NCBI GenBank assembly: GCA_038025085.1
Contig: CM076147.1
Span: 41,724,766 to 41,788,765, forward strand
DNA: 64,000 nucleotides
Direction of reading: 5' to 3'
Source: Tetragonia tetragonoides
Lineage: Eukaryota; Streptophyta; Magnoliopsida; Caryophyllales; Aizoaceae
Shown in pieces: positions 1-17,251 of this stretch. The notes beneath the pieces are model-generated. The model was not told the origin of the DNA and ran no database searches. It worked only from the letters and a program-made list of their open reading frames with translations. The stretch's first letter is position 1, and every line of letters begins with the position of its first letter. A program made the translations under genes and the position numbers.

Positions 1-889
1 TACGCCATATGCCCTGGACAGGAGTTCATGTTGTTAGGAAATAATATTCTAGTAATACTGCTATTAGGAATATTATTCTAGTACTCTTAATATTATTCCC
101 TAACACATGTATGTAGTTAAGTGATTGTAGATTGCTTGTATTCTATACTCCCAAAACATTCGTCATCGTCTCATCGATGAAGGTACTTGTTACACCTTGT
201 TAATCAACATATGCTCATTTACTATCATTTCATGTACACTTGTATATTGATGGTCTGATGGTCGACCGTCTTAAGTACTCAAGATTCCTTGTCAAAATCT
301 GGATTACATTTTCCCCTCCAGAAGTTAGAAGGTTTGATTTGCACAGGAGAGCGGGAACTTAATCCCTAATCGATCAGTTTATTTTTTAAACGACAGCATC
401 AGTTATTTATTTGCAAAAGCATAAACAATTGGGACTAATTATTTTCAATAAGTGAGACGCCGGTGATTATCAACAGGGGACGGAGGGAGTAATTCGGATT
501 GCATTTTGGCTTGGGAACCTCACATGCTCAAGTTGTAAGCTGTGACAACTGAGAAGTACTTATAAATACTGCAGTAATACTGGTACAATCAGTAAAAAAC
601 ATCGATTTTTTTTATTTATTTTTTTTCCTGAATTGAAAATGCTACTAAGTACTATTCATTACAAGAGAACTTATTTCATAATGTAGGATCATCAGTCTAA
701 GGAATTAGCTAGCAGAGCTTTAGACTTGGCTAAGCTAGCGGCTACAAACTGCATAACTACAAAGTTTTCAGCCTTAGACAAAGTTTTTGATCAATAACTC
801 TATCCGGAAGTAATTGTCACGTTTTCTACCCTAGTAACAATTACTATCGTACATAGAGAGTACTTTATGATTGATTGAAGTAACCTTTT
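1..889. other. Gene-free flank with possible Stowaway-type end
   Basis: No coding sequence recognised. Bases about 30-105 hold two imperfect copies of an AT-rich motif around 'attctagta'. At about 475-491 the string gggacggagggagta matches the inverted terminus typical of plant Stowaway MITEs, but I could not find the partner end, so at most a remnant is present. Confidence 0.4.
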
Positions 890-1937
890 TCATAGTGAAA
901 AGTTTACTGATTGATGTTCAGGCCAATAATCAGCTCGAAGAGTCGCAAGTATTTTCTCATTTACCTGTAAACCCTTGGTAAGAACATCATCCGAAATAAA
1001 CGAACTGAATAAAGCACTAGCAACGACAACCAATCCAGGTTGTTGGCCACCAAATGCAACAAAAGCCACAGCAGGTGTTTTACCAAGATTGAGTTGAAAG
1101 TGAATAAGACTTTGTGGGAACACATAAATGTCCCCCTTGTTAAGCACCTTAGCATAGACTTTGTTACCTCCTGTTTGTAAGTTTGCAGACACAAATCCTG
1201 CATAAAGGGTTCCCTCTATGACTGTCAACATTTCCGAGGCACGGGGGTGGTAATGAGGAGGGTTAAGGCCGCCAGGCGCGAAATCTACCCGGCCCATTGC
1301 CACGCCTAGTGTGTTTATAGCCGGAAATGTAGTCACATTCACTTGTACAACCTTAGATCCGAACCTGTTATTTGTGTCTCCGACTGTGTCATAGCCTCTG
1401 TATAAGAAGTCGTCCGCTGTCACATCCTTTGGGTTCTTGCAATACAACCCATTGACAAATACTACATAAGCAAGGGAAAGGATGGAGAGAAAATTTAGTA
1501 CATCAGATTAAAGGACATATCATCATATATATGCAAAAACACTCAATAGATCATATAAGATAAACTTATCAATGTTACATTCAAGAAGAGCTTGGTGTGG
1601 ATAGCGTAGTGACCCATCCCCCACTCATCCCCAGTAATAATGACTAGGGATCGAGTCTCATTGCCTCGAAAGAGGAGTTTTCTTGCAACTTTTTTGTTTT
1701 TAGATGGCGTATATGGAGTAATACTATTTGAAGAAATGTTACTGTGATAAAAATTAAATGTGAAATTTTCATATGGAGAACTAAAAATATATTACCAGCA
1801 GTTTGAGGATCTGTAACACCAACACAAAAATCTTGAAGGGGACCAGGATCATAGGCATAGCTTGTGTAAAGCGTCAAGCTCAGGACAACAGTCATGGCCA
1901 ATAACATTGCATAACAAGCTCTTCTAGGATTCGCCAT
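890..1937 (-). CDS. Germin-like protein (cupin), two exons
   Basis: Exons 1937-1796 and 1461-890 give 237 aa. The start is the first ATG after a TATA box. Residues 1-29 form a signal peptide, so the product is apoplastic. C38 (in PLQDFC) and C55 (in GLYC) are the usual germin disulphide pair. The germin box contains the expected manganese ligands H117, H119 and E124 (PPHYHPRASE), and H168 lies in the second box (FPQSLIHFQ). Family members are hexameric manganese cupins with oxalate oxidase or superoxide dismutase activity, or no known activity; which applies here cannot be read from the sequence. The intron (1795-1462) is GT-AG and joins in frame as T-A-V-F-V-N-G. The second residue of the H-x-H motif is Tyr, where Thr or Asn is common. 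The gene stands alone on the minus strand. Confidence 0.9.
1580..1705 (+). mobile_element. Possible SINE remnant in germin-like intron
   Basis: A tRNA-like pair of promoter boxes is visible: box A-like ggatagcgtagtgac near 1599 and box B-like gggatcgagtctca near 1648, spaced as in tRNA-derived SINEs. No clear poly-A tail or target duplication was found, so this is a weak call. Confidence 0.3.
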
Positions 1938-2033
1938 TTGATGATATTTTCTTTTTCTTTTTCTTTTTTGTTTACTACTTGAACGATCTCTTTCTATCGC
2001 TATTTTGAGTGGTAGAGGTAAGGATGAATGGCC

Positions 2034-2041
2034 TATATATA
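2034..2041 (-). promoter_or_regulatory. TATA box of germin-like gene
   Basis: The string tatatata lies about 100 bases upstream of the germin-like ATG on the minus strand, a normal distance allowing for a short 5' UTR. Confidence 0.55.
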
Positions 2042-2054
2042 GCCAAGAAAGCAT

Positions 2055-4029
2055 GCAGTTAGTACTAAAAAAAAGTGGTGTATAGTAATTTTAATTTCTA
2101 ACGAGTAAAATGCAGTTTTCATGTGAATGATATAACTAGCTAATAAGTGGCCCTCAGGCCTCACTGATCGATCACTTCACTTGTCGTTGTTGTGGTGTAA
2201 TTTAGGTATTGAAGATATATTCTGATGATGAGCTGTCTAAGTGTTACCCTATTTCTTTTCTAGTGTACTACAAACTTACAAGTATATCTTATCGTTTTGT
2301 AAGCCTTTCAAAGTTTCAACACACCCCCAACCCTCCAATCTTCTCAAATCCCTGTCAACAAACGCTCAGTATTCCTGTTACCCTACCACTAAACCACCAC
2401 CGATCCATATAAGTGTAACCGCATTCAGTCACATATTACACTACAAAACTTAAAAATCCACTACCCATTTTATCCCGTGGTCCATAAATCGAGTGGAAGA
2501 GTACTGGGGAATTATGAAGCAATAATCTAGCAAAATAAACGGGGGAGGATTTGAAGTCTCTCATACAGATACAGTATATATTTTCATGATGAAGGTTTCA
2601 ATTTTCAACCATCCAATAATCAACTGAACTACCGCTGGGAAGAGTCCACTGTCACTTATGAACACTCTATTCTGAATCTTAATGGCCCATCAAAATGCAA
2701 CTAGCCACATGGGCCGTCCTAAAGGAAATTAAACCCAAAAACCAAAGAGAGGCATATTGTCATGAAGAACTGAGCCCTTTTTTTTTTTCTTTTTTTTAAA
2801 TATATATATTTTCCTCCCTAAATAAATAATGATTTGAACCCCTAACCATTGAGTTATAAACGTGGAGCTCTTGCCACTTGAGATCCCACCTCATCCTCGA
2901 AAAACGGAGCCTTAGTATTATAGATAAAATGTCATGAAATATATTATATGAATATATTTTTCATAACTATCTAGTCAAAGTAGATTAAAATATATGATTA
3001 AGATATTATAGAAATCTGTAATTAGAAACCAATAATATTGAGATATTAGCTAGTACAAGCTTGTCATTGAAGTATATATACAAAGTAAAATTTATGAGCC
3101 TATTATATTTTATCACTTAGAGATTTTAATTGCATCATCTTTTTCCCCTTTTCTGGAGTTAACTATAATTTTGGGGACTGAACTTTCAACAAAATTTAGC
3201 TTTGGGGATTGAACTATTTTTTTGTTGCTTTTGGGGACTCAACTCTATTTTTTTAATTTTATTAAATCAAAATACAAACCACATACAAGAATACCCACAA
3301 AATACCAATGGAGATTGAACTTTAGAACTGTAAATACGCAACAAGTTTTAAAAAAAGAAAAGAAACTAAAAAACTTGGCTCCTAAGAACGCTGTAGCATT
3401 CCCCGTTGTCGTCCTCTGTTCTGGCACCAATAACACTGAAAAAAACCTAAAATATCCCATCAACTTCTCACTGAGATTGAGAACAACTGATTTGGGAGTA
3501 AACCTGCGGCAACGAAGGTAAGAATTCGAAATCATTCTTGTTTTTCTTCTTCATTGTGCTATTAATTTCATGGAATTACATGTTTTGGTTGTTAAACGTT
3601 AGGGTTTAAGTGGGTTTGTTTGAAAAGTTACCCAAAATCGAAAGTTTGTGTAATTTTGCATAATTTTTGCTTGTTTTTGTATGATTCATCTGTTGAAGTC
3701 AAGTTCATGTTGTGTTTTTACAATCAATGAGATATAAACTGAAACAATTTTTTTAGAGTTTAGATACATTGTTAAATGAATTGTTGATGAGAGCTCTATT
3801 TTTGAATTATGGGTGGGGAATCCAGTATGATGCTTTGTTGTAGTGTTTGAAGTCTTGTTTAGTTTGAATTATATGGGTGGGGAGATCAAACTTATTAAGC
3901 TTCATGAGGTATGCTTGTGCTAGCTATATACAGAGGTAATAGCAAAAGTGAAGCCTGTGCAACAACCCCTCCCCCAGGCTTCGTGGGTTTCAATTGTTTA
4001 ATTTGCTACAATTGTTTCTATTGCAGATT
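2055..4029. other. Intergenic region, TE-derived
   Basis: No gene recognised. It contains a SINE at about 2777-2902 and a run of three near-copies of 'ttggggactgaact' at about 3173, 3203 and 3232. These may belong to the end or leader of the Mutator-like element whose coding remnant starts at 4030. The rest is AT-rich and featureless. Confidence 0.5.
2768..2911 (-). mobile_element. tRNA-derived SINE with imperfect target duplication
   Basis: On the minus strand the element starts near 2902, has box B-like ggggttcaaatc near 2835 and ends in a T-rich (A-rich on its own strand) tract at 2777-2797. Flanks aactgagcc (2768-2776) and aacggagcc (2903-2911) agree at 8 of 9 bases and may be the target duplication. 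Confidence 0.5.
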
Positions 4030-4300
4030 ATGAATTTAAATCAAAAGCCCTTTATTGCTTTACACTTTGGAGGTACTTGGCAATTGTTACCCAAATTTAT
4101 CTATGTGGGTGGAAAAGTCTCCTACTTTGATAACTTACCAGATAGATGCTACTTACATTAGAGGCTTGGTTGATAAACTTGGATATAATAATATTTGCAA
4201 GTTACACTATCTTGTTCCCATGAAAGATATGGATGATGGCCTTAGGTTTTTACATGATGATAGGAGTTACATGAATTTGATTTGCCTTCTAAAATATTAG
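4030..4300 (+). pseudogene. Mutator-like transposase fragment (PB1-like domain)
   Basis: Starting at ATG 4030 the frame reads MNLNQKPFIALHFGGTW, then Y-V-G-G, and stops at a TAG near 4156. The next frame continues with GLVDKLGYNN, KLHYLVPMKD and GLRFLHDD to 4300. This order (HFGG-W, YVGG, LGY, LYYLVP, GL-L-DD) is that of the PB1-like N-terminal domain of plant Mutator-like transposases, common in Amaranthaceae. One frameshift splits the domain and nothing of the catalytic transposase follows: about 100 bases later the sequence changes to a thiazole-synthase intron. It is a dead fragment. The family assignment rests on remembered motif spacing. Confidence 0.65.
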
Positions 4301-4401
4301 TGTTATATAAAGGTATAAATTTCGTTATCTAAAGGTATTACTTTTTTGCTTATGTGTATCAGCTTTGTAGTTAACTATCTTATTATTTTTTACTATAATA
4401 G

Positions 4402-6292
<1,891 letters not shown>

Positions 6293-7561
6293 ACTCCAAG
6301 CCTAACACAAAGATGAATATTAGTGATATTGGGCCACTTAATAATTGGGCCACTTATAAGGGCTAAGCATTTACAAACTTACTATTATTGGGAATTTGTT
6401 TGCATTTTTTATCTTATATGTCTTATTTACTTGTTAATATTGGATTATGTTCAATAGTCATCATCCTCGATGGTTTAGGTATAGATCTTTTTTAAGATAT
6501 ATCAATCGTTCTTTTGATCATATGGAGCTGATTTGATTAGAACTTGCTAAAAGGGATGATTTCGAACGAAATTGAACTAGCATAACAAAACAAAACTAAT
6601 ATACGAAATGAAAACACATGAAAAGTATCGGGCTTGATTTGTGTTCTAACGATGTTATTTGAAGTATTCTTTGTTAGTCAACTAATCAAGGATTAAGAAG
6701 CTAACATAATTTTAGATTTACTCAAATGTTTTTATACAATTCAATGCCAAGTAATTAAGTGTCCCAAAAATTGTTTGTGCTATATAGGATATTTTATGTT
6801 AACTCCGATCCTAATAAAATGGGGTGCGTTTAATTGTTTAGAGTTCTACTTCAATTTGCTTAATATTTTAAGTTTAAGATCTATCATGTTATCATTCACA
6901 ATTTTTTTTTGGAAAGTGTTATCATTCACATTTTGTATATCAAATCTTGATTTTCGTTCATGTTTTTATTTCATTTAACATCTTATATATATTGTATCAC
7001 ATTTATTAGTTTTCATCTACAATCGTCTCCTTTCATTTCCCTTCCACCATAAAGGAAAGCCGCTCGGCGTTCACACTCTTAACGAAGGTCGAGCGTTCGA
7101 ATTTCGTATTGAACCTAGAACAACCTTGACTTTCCTAGTTAAATGTCCTTGTCCCGCACGGGAAAATAGTCATTACTATAATCGACGATGAATATCAGCG
7201 GTGCAAATCAAAAAAATAAAATACAATGAAGAAAATCCCTTCTTGTTTTTTTTGGGTAAATCAACAACCAAAAAAAAAAAAAAAAAACAACAACAACAAC
7301 AACACGAAAAGCCCTTAAAATCACTAACACTAAACCCCACCTTAAAATAACATTTCCAGGGTGATTAACCTCATTAACAGATTAGGAAAAAAAAAAAAAA
7401 GAAAACACCTCATTAACTGAAGTTTTGAACCACCTACCGGGCTACCCCTCAATGGATACCACAATTAATTTACCTCTATTATTACCGGCGTTCAATCGTT
7501 TATCATACTCTCAGATTCTGGGTAACTCAAACGCTCACACGCAAATTCGAATCAGAAAAAG
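6293..7561. other. Intergenic, AT-rich
   Basis: No gene seen. A possible SINE sits at about 7040-7222. The remainder is low-complexity AT sequence with A-tracts at about 7269-7285 and 7386-7400. Confidence 0.5.
7040..7222 (+). mobile_element. Possible SINE
   Basis: Box B-like gagcgttcgaatttcg lies near 7090 and an A-rich tail (caaaaaaataaaa) near 7209-7221. Box A is only vaguely recognisable and no target duplication was found. Confidence 0.35.
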
Positions 7562-7639
7562 ATGAATGATGAAAAGGATAGCATCCAAACGAAATCGACG
7601 AGCAGTTCAACGGCCAAAGATTCTCAACGGCGATTTTCG
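7562..7639 (+). CDS. Possible first exon of an unrecognised gene
   Basis: An ATG at 7562 opens 26 codons (MNDEKDSIQTKSTSSS...) rich in Ser, Thr and Lys. They end at cgattttcg followed by gtaatg, which could be a splice donor. The upstream pyrimidine and CA-rich bases resemble a 5' UTR. I could not find convincing downstream exons between 7640 and 9700, so this may be a non-coding transcript start, a gene relic or chance. Confidence 0.2.
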
Positions 7640-9779
7640 GTAATGGAGTTGTTTTCATTTTTTAATTTGCTCTGTCTCAAATTCTTTTCCCTTTCCTCAT
7701 GTAAAGTATTATTTCCCCAGGAAAAATTAGGGTTGTGATTTTTCGCTGTTCTAATTTGGAGGGCAATTGGGCAATCGGACATGTAGATTGTGGCAAGAGT
7801 TATGAGAATTGGGACTGAATTATTGCCAGGTATCATCAATTAAATCATAGTTTCTGATATCAAATTTATGTGCTCTTTTTCTTGAAATAGTGAGTTGCAG
7901 AATTAAGTTATCGATTGAATAATGTGGTTCTTGTCCTATCTATGCTTGACTTCTGAATTTGGTGGTATGTGTTAAGAGTATAGCTGATTAGGTTTCCTAC
8001 TTTTTGGCTTTGGAATATAATGCACTAAATCAAACTGGTTCATAAAGCTGTCTGGACTTATTATTTATTGTAAAGTTGCCGATGATAGTGGCCACTTTGG
8101 ATTAAGGGTCAAAAGGAAATAGTATTTCTGTTCCCAGAGGGTAACGATGCGTACATCCGACCCCATTACCCCACCTAGGTTAGTTGGAGCCTCTTTAGAA
8201 GCACCAGAGTAATGTTAATGTATGTTACGAGACAAGAGTATAGCTGTTGAGAGTGTTGACTACATGTTGCCAAGTGATGGGTTTGTCCTGGGGTTACATG
8301 AGAACAATTGTACAAGGTGTACATATGAGGAAGTTTCTATACATTAGTAAATGAACTTGGACTCTTCTTGAAGTAATCAGGGGTGAGTTGAAGCAGAGAG
8401 GATCAGGGCCCAAGGTAGGCAGTTGGCTGCAGAAATCATTGGTGATGAGGAGAATATTACATTGGTGGGCTACTGGGCTTGTTGTTTTAAGGAACTAAAA
8501 TGATAACTATACACCAATAGGTATAACACTTGGAAGGGTTTTCGCCTTTTCGGGTGTTGTTGGAGTTAGATGAGAGTTTGAATAAATTTCCCTCCATTGA
8601 ATACAGTATTAAACAGCATAAAGGGATATTAGCTGTAATTGCTGTAGTTCAGAGATAGTTGCAGCCCTCCCATCAGGTTGCATCTCTGATTCAATTTGAA
8701 TTAAGAGGAGTATATTTGGTTTATTTCTCTTTAGCAGGGAAAGTGTTATACTGCAACTTTCTTCAGTAGTCTTCTGTCTTTTTGTCTGTATTGGTTAAGC
8801 TGTAATTTTGTTTAGGACTACTGGTTTTAGCCTTTTAGAGGGTAAAACCTTCCTAGAAAGTGGCACAGGCTGCACATCTCCCCTATTGCCTTTGTTTGTT
8901 ATGGGTTTGTTTCCTAGGTTATAAAAATCTTTACTTATCGCCGAGAAAAAGAAAAGGATCTTAGCTCAATGTCTCAGTGCTTGTTTGGTTATCACTCGAA
9001 ACATATCATGAGAATTGTGAATTCTTTTGTTGTTTGGTTAATTGCTGGAAGAAATTACTTCCCTTGAAATGGAGAAAGTCACTTATTACCAAGGCCCCTC
9101 CTCGTGTCTTCGGGTAATGAGAACTTTTCACATTAGTCCCATAGAGTTTAAGTTTGATTCAGACTCCCATGAATTAGTACTTCCCAAATCCGGTAGGAAC
9201 TTACTCCCCGTGGAGAAAATAAGCCCTTAATCAAATTAGTGGCCCATCATTTTTATGAACTTACCCTAGATACAAATCTGATAACAATATTCATTCAAGC
9301 CTGATAGTTAATCATTCCTTTTGATCCATCAATTCCCTTGCAAGTAGGTCATCGGACATAAATACGAAAATAATTCGTAATTTCGTGTTTGGAGTTGTTT
9401 TGTCCTGTCGTCAGTTTGTCACGAGTTAATAATTGTTAAAAAGTCATACGATAAAAAGCAAACTTTCTAATGGCATATTTTTGGAGGGCATTAGGAAACT
9501 TTGTGTTTGAGCTGTAGGCCAAAAGGAGAGAAATGAGTGAAGTACATTGATAGGATAACATAAATACTATGAAATTTAACCAAAGCATTACACCCTCCAG
9601 TTATATCCGATTGTGGTAAAAGTAATTCTTATTGAATAGCAACACAAGGGAAGCCGAAGCTTTTATTTCTTACACCAAGATACATAGTAGTAATTTTTGC
9701 ATCCCTTCCTTTTCTTACTGTAATTAGTTATTCAATGACGAGGTGAGTTGATGGGATGAGGAAGTGATATAATCGGGCC
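7640..9779. other. Intergenic or intronic region without a recognised gene
   Basis: No long conserved coding stretch. Around 8138-8225 the sequence gcgtacatccgaccccatt, then ccccacctaggttagttgg and cagagtaatgttaatg, looks like the 3' part of a plant SINE. This is a memory-based resemblance only. Confidence 0.35.
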
Positions 9780-10209
9780 TCAGACACAGAAGTTCAAAAA
9801 GAAAAAGAGTGTACATTTGTGGCCAGTGCAACAGAAGTCTTTCAAGTCGGGATCGCAGGGGACTCCCGCTGGGGCACATGCTTTGAGATCTTGCTTCATC
9901 GGGATTAGCATTGCCATCTCATGATTTCCCAGCGACATCGGGATTTCATTAGCATTAGCATCCTTTTCCTGTCCATGTGCTTTCAGTGTTTCCTCCACAA
10001 CTTCTATGATTAGTTCTTGATTTGATACCCTTGCAAATACCGGAGCTTAAATTCATATAAATATAATTAGTACTCTCATCATATTATAGTACAGAGTTAC
10101 AGACAATTAGCATAAACATAAACTATTATGAGTAGAAGAATAAACCTGAAACATTGAGCAATAGAAGAACAACAGCAAATTTGAAGAGGCTCAACGAAGA
10201 GGCTCCCAT
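9780..10209 (-). CDS. Secreted six-cysteine knottin-like peptide precursor
   Basis: Exons 10209-10146 and 10045-9780 give 109 aa; ATG 10209 opens a typical signal peptide (MGASSLSLFKFAVVLLLLNV, cleavage probably after APVFA). Residues about 28-77 are an acidic and Met-rich pro-segment without cysteines. The last 32 residues hold all six cysteines at 78, 85, 93, 94, 99 and 108, spaced C-x6-C-x7-CC-x4-C-x8-C. This is the inhibitor-cystine-knot pattern shared by plant knottin antimicrobial and amylase- or protease-inhibitor peptides. The penultimate loop (TLFFFLNF) is strikingly hydrophobic. The intron 10145-10047 is GT-AG and splits an Ala codon. A TATA box lies 80 bases upstream. A defence role is an inference; the target is unknown. 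Confidence 0.72.
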
Positions 10210-10287
10210 TGCGTTCAAAATGGTATAGGCTACAGGGAGTATGTTATCTTACAATGGAATGGGAGCTCAGCATCATTTGATACTTGT

Positions 10288-10295
10288 TATTTATA
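10288..10295 (-). promoter_or_regulatory. TATA box of knottin-like gene
   Basis: TATAAATA on the minus strand, about 80 bases before the ATG at 10209. Confidence 0.6.
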
Positions 10296-15199
<4,904 letters not shown>

Positions 15200-15224
15200 G
15201 CCCGTTCAACTACTTTGGCTGGTT

Positions 15225-15262
15225 TGGGAGAGAGAGAGAAGAGAGGAGAAGAGAGAGATTGT
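15225..15262 (+). repeat. GA-rich tract in 3' UTR
   Basis: Nearly pure purine run of GAGA/GGAGAA repeats 25 bases after the thiazole synthase stop codon. Confidence 0.6.
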
Positions 15263-15309
15263 AATGAGAATCAAGGAGAGGATCCGAGAGCCTCAAAACC
15301 AAAAGCTTT

Positions 15310-15315
15310 AATAAA
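15310..15315 (+). terminator. Poly(A) signal of thiazole synthase gene
   Basis: AATAAA about 110 bases after the stop codon, the likely polyadenylation signal. Confidence 0.5.
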
Positions 15316-17251
15316 ATGCTTTTGGTAGACTCTTAATTTGGTGGTGGTGTAAATGCAACTTCTTGTAGAACTTTGAGCTGTTAATTTTAGTAGTATCTCT
15401 TTTTTTTATTTATTTATTTATTTTTTATTATCATAATTTTAGTAGTATCTGTTAGCCTTTTGCTTGATTATATAAGGCTTAATTGAAGTTGTCTAGACAG
15501 GTGATTTTGGCAAAACAATAATCGGTTAAATAGTAATGTAAATTTTAAAGTAAAAGTACTGAGTATTTACCTTGAAAGAAGTGATTGTTTTCTTGATAAA
15601 ATTATTGTCCCACAAGGCCATGACTCCCCAAAGTTACGAATTCTTTGGAGTTCTTTCTCTAAAGTTTTTCTTTCTTTCATCATTGGATTGGGGGGGGGGG
15701 GGGTTTGGAACCAGAGGAGAGAGATAAAGACAAAAAAAGAACTCCATAAAAACTCCAAAGGATCTAAACTGCAAAGGTACATGAAACTGATGTTCTAAGA
15801 TATGGTTTTGTTTGGATGAAAGGAAAAAATTAGGATTTTTTTTTTGCCTAAATTGATATTTTAGGCCACAACTCCTAGCATATTCTATGGTGTTACAAAG
15901 TATACGAGTATTATTAAATGAAAAATAATTTACAATTTTTGTTGATTGATATTTTTTTTTGGGATTGGAGTACATGATAATAAAAGCTATGTTCTCCTTA
16001 GTTCAACTTTAGTTCAGTTGATCAATTCCAATCAATTCAGGTAAAACCTAACGCTTAAATTTTTTTTCTCCAAAATAAATTAATGATAATAGTACTTATA
16101 TCATAGGATACATTTTACGACGTAAAACATACTTGTAAATGAGTCTAACATTAAATTTGTTTGGATAAATTTCAAATGGGAAATAAAATTGAAAAAAAAA
16201 TATTTCTGCTTAGTTTTTTCGAGGTGAATGAAGGTATGAAGCCAAAGTATAATCATTATTGTTGATGAAAGTGGTGAATCAATGCAAGATTGTCCACAAA
16301 AATACAAAATGTACTATATTCCCCTTTAGTCGAGCGTCCATCTTTTACGCCAAAGACACTTTTAAAATGTGGATAAGAATTGACGATCATTTTCCATTGT
16401 CTAGCTATGAGCCTATATATGCTATGATCAACATAATTGTACCGAGCGAGATATCCTCCATTATAATTCTACAGGTGGACATGGCAAGGTATCTTTTGAG
16501 CATACAATGTCAAACATAAGACAAACAATTATGATATGCTAAAGATAAGTCATCATACTAATAAGAGAAAATGAACCTAAATCATGATAGTATATGTTAA
16601 AGTGGAATAAAAACTGATTACACTATAAGTTATCCATAGGACGATTGTAATATTTTTTTAATTTTTTTTTTTTTGGATGTGAGGAACTCTCAGCCACTAC
16701 TCTTTGAGTGTGCACCGGATAAACCCCGAGTGTATGCAATAGCCTGCAAACCACACACACACCAGGCAAACCAACAAGATAAATCTTGTAGACAGGCTCA
16801 GCATAGAGGCTTAGTGGGAATTGAGCCCATGACCTTTGTCGTGAAATTTCAGCCCCACGACCAACTCCACTACCCCTTTCAGGAAACGATTGTAATTAGA
16901 AGTTGAGTTCAAACCCTACACTCGTGAGTCGTGACTTTGTCTACATCCTTGAAGAGTACAACAATTTTACTAACTTTAACCACATGTGGTGTCTCCGGCC
17001 TTGTCATTGAATTGTACTAATACTTTCTAACTTCTCTATTCACCACGGATCAAAAGTTCGCTAGTACAGTATACTGTGTACATACATGGGAGGGGAGAAA
17101 TCGAGTCTGGGATCTAAGGTGCCTAACTCCTCAATCTTAACCACTAAACCGAGACATCTTTGGGTACAACTACGGTGATATCACTGATATATATTAGAAT
17201 GAAACCAGTTGCCAACTATAGTATCCATAAACCAGAACACAACACTCCACA
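15316..17251. other. Intergenic region with SINE insertions
   Basis: No gene. A 14-base G run lies at 15690-15703. A complete SINE sits at 16641-16896. A second box A/box B-like segment on the minus strand occurs at about 17096-17165 (ctcggtttagtggttaaga, then gactcgatttctcc). The rest is AT-rich. Confidence 0.5.
16641..16896 (-). mobile_element. Complete tRNA-derived SINE with 11-bp target duplication
   Basis: The body is 16652-16885 on the minus strand, flanked by perfect duplications acgattgtaat at 16641-16651 and 16886-16896. On its own strand it starts with box A-like tagtggagttggtcgtgg, has box B-like gggctcaattccc about 30 bases later, and ends in an A-rich tail directly against the left duplication. 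This is the structure of an RNA polymerase III-derived SINE. A perfect duplication suggests a fairly recent insertion. Confidence 0.85.

Noticed and set aside
1938..2054. N-terminal extension of the germin-like protein to an upstream start
   Set aside because: It would put about 40 basic residues before a perfect signal peptide and would cross the TATA box; the ATG at 1937 is the right start.
3222..3535. About 100-codon open frames on both strands
   Set aside because: No recognisable domain, Lys/Asn/Phe composition from AT-rich DNA, and position in a Mutator-like leader region.
15200..15400. Possible TPP riboswitch in the thiazole synthase 3' UTR
   Set aside because: I looked for the CUGAGA-type TPP motifs and saw only a GA-repeat; in plants this switch is known from THIC, not THI1.
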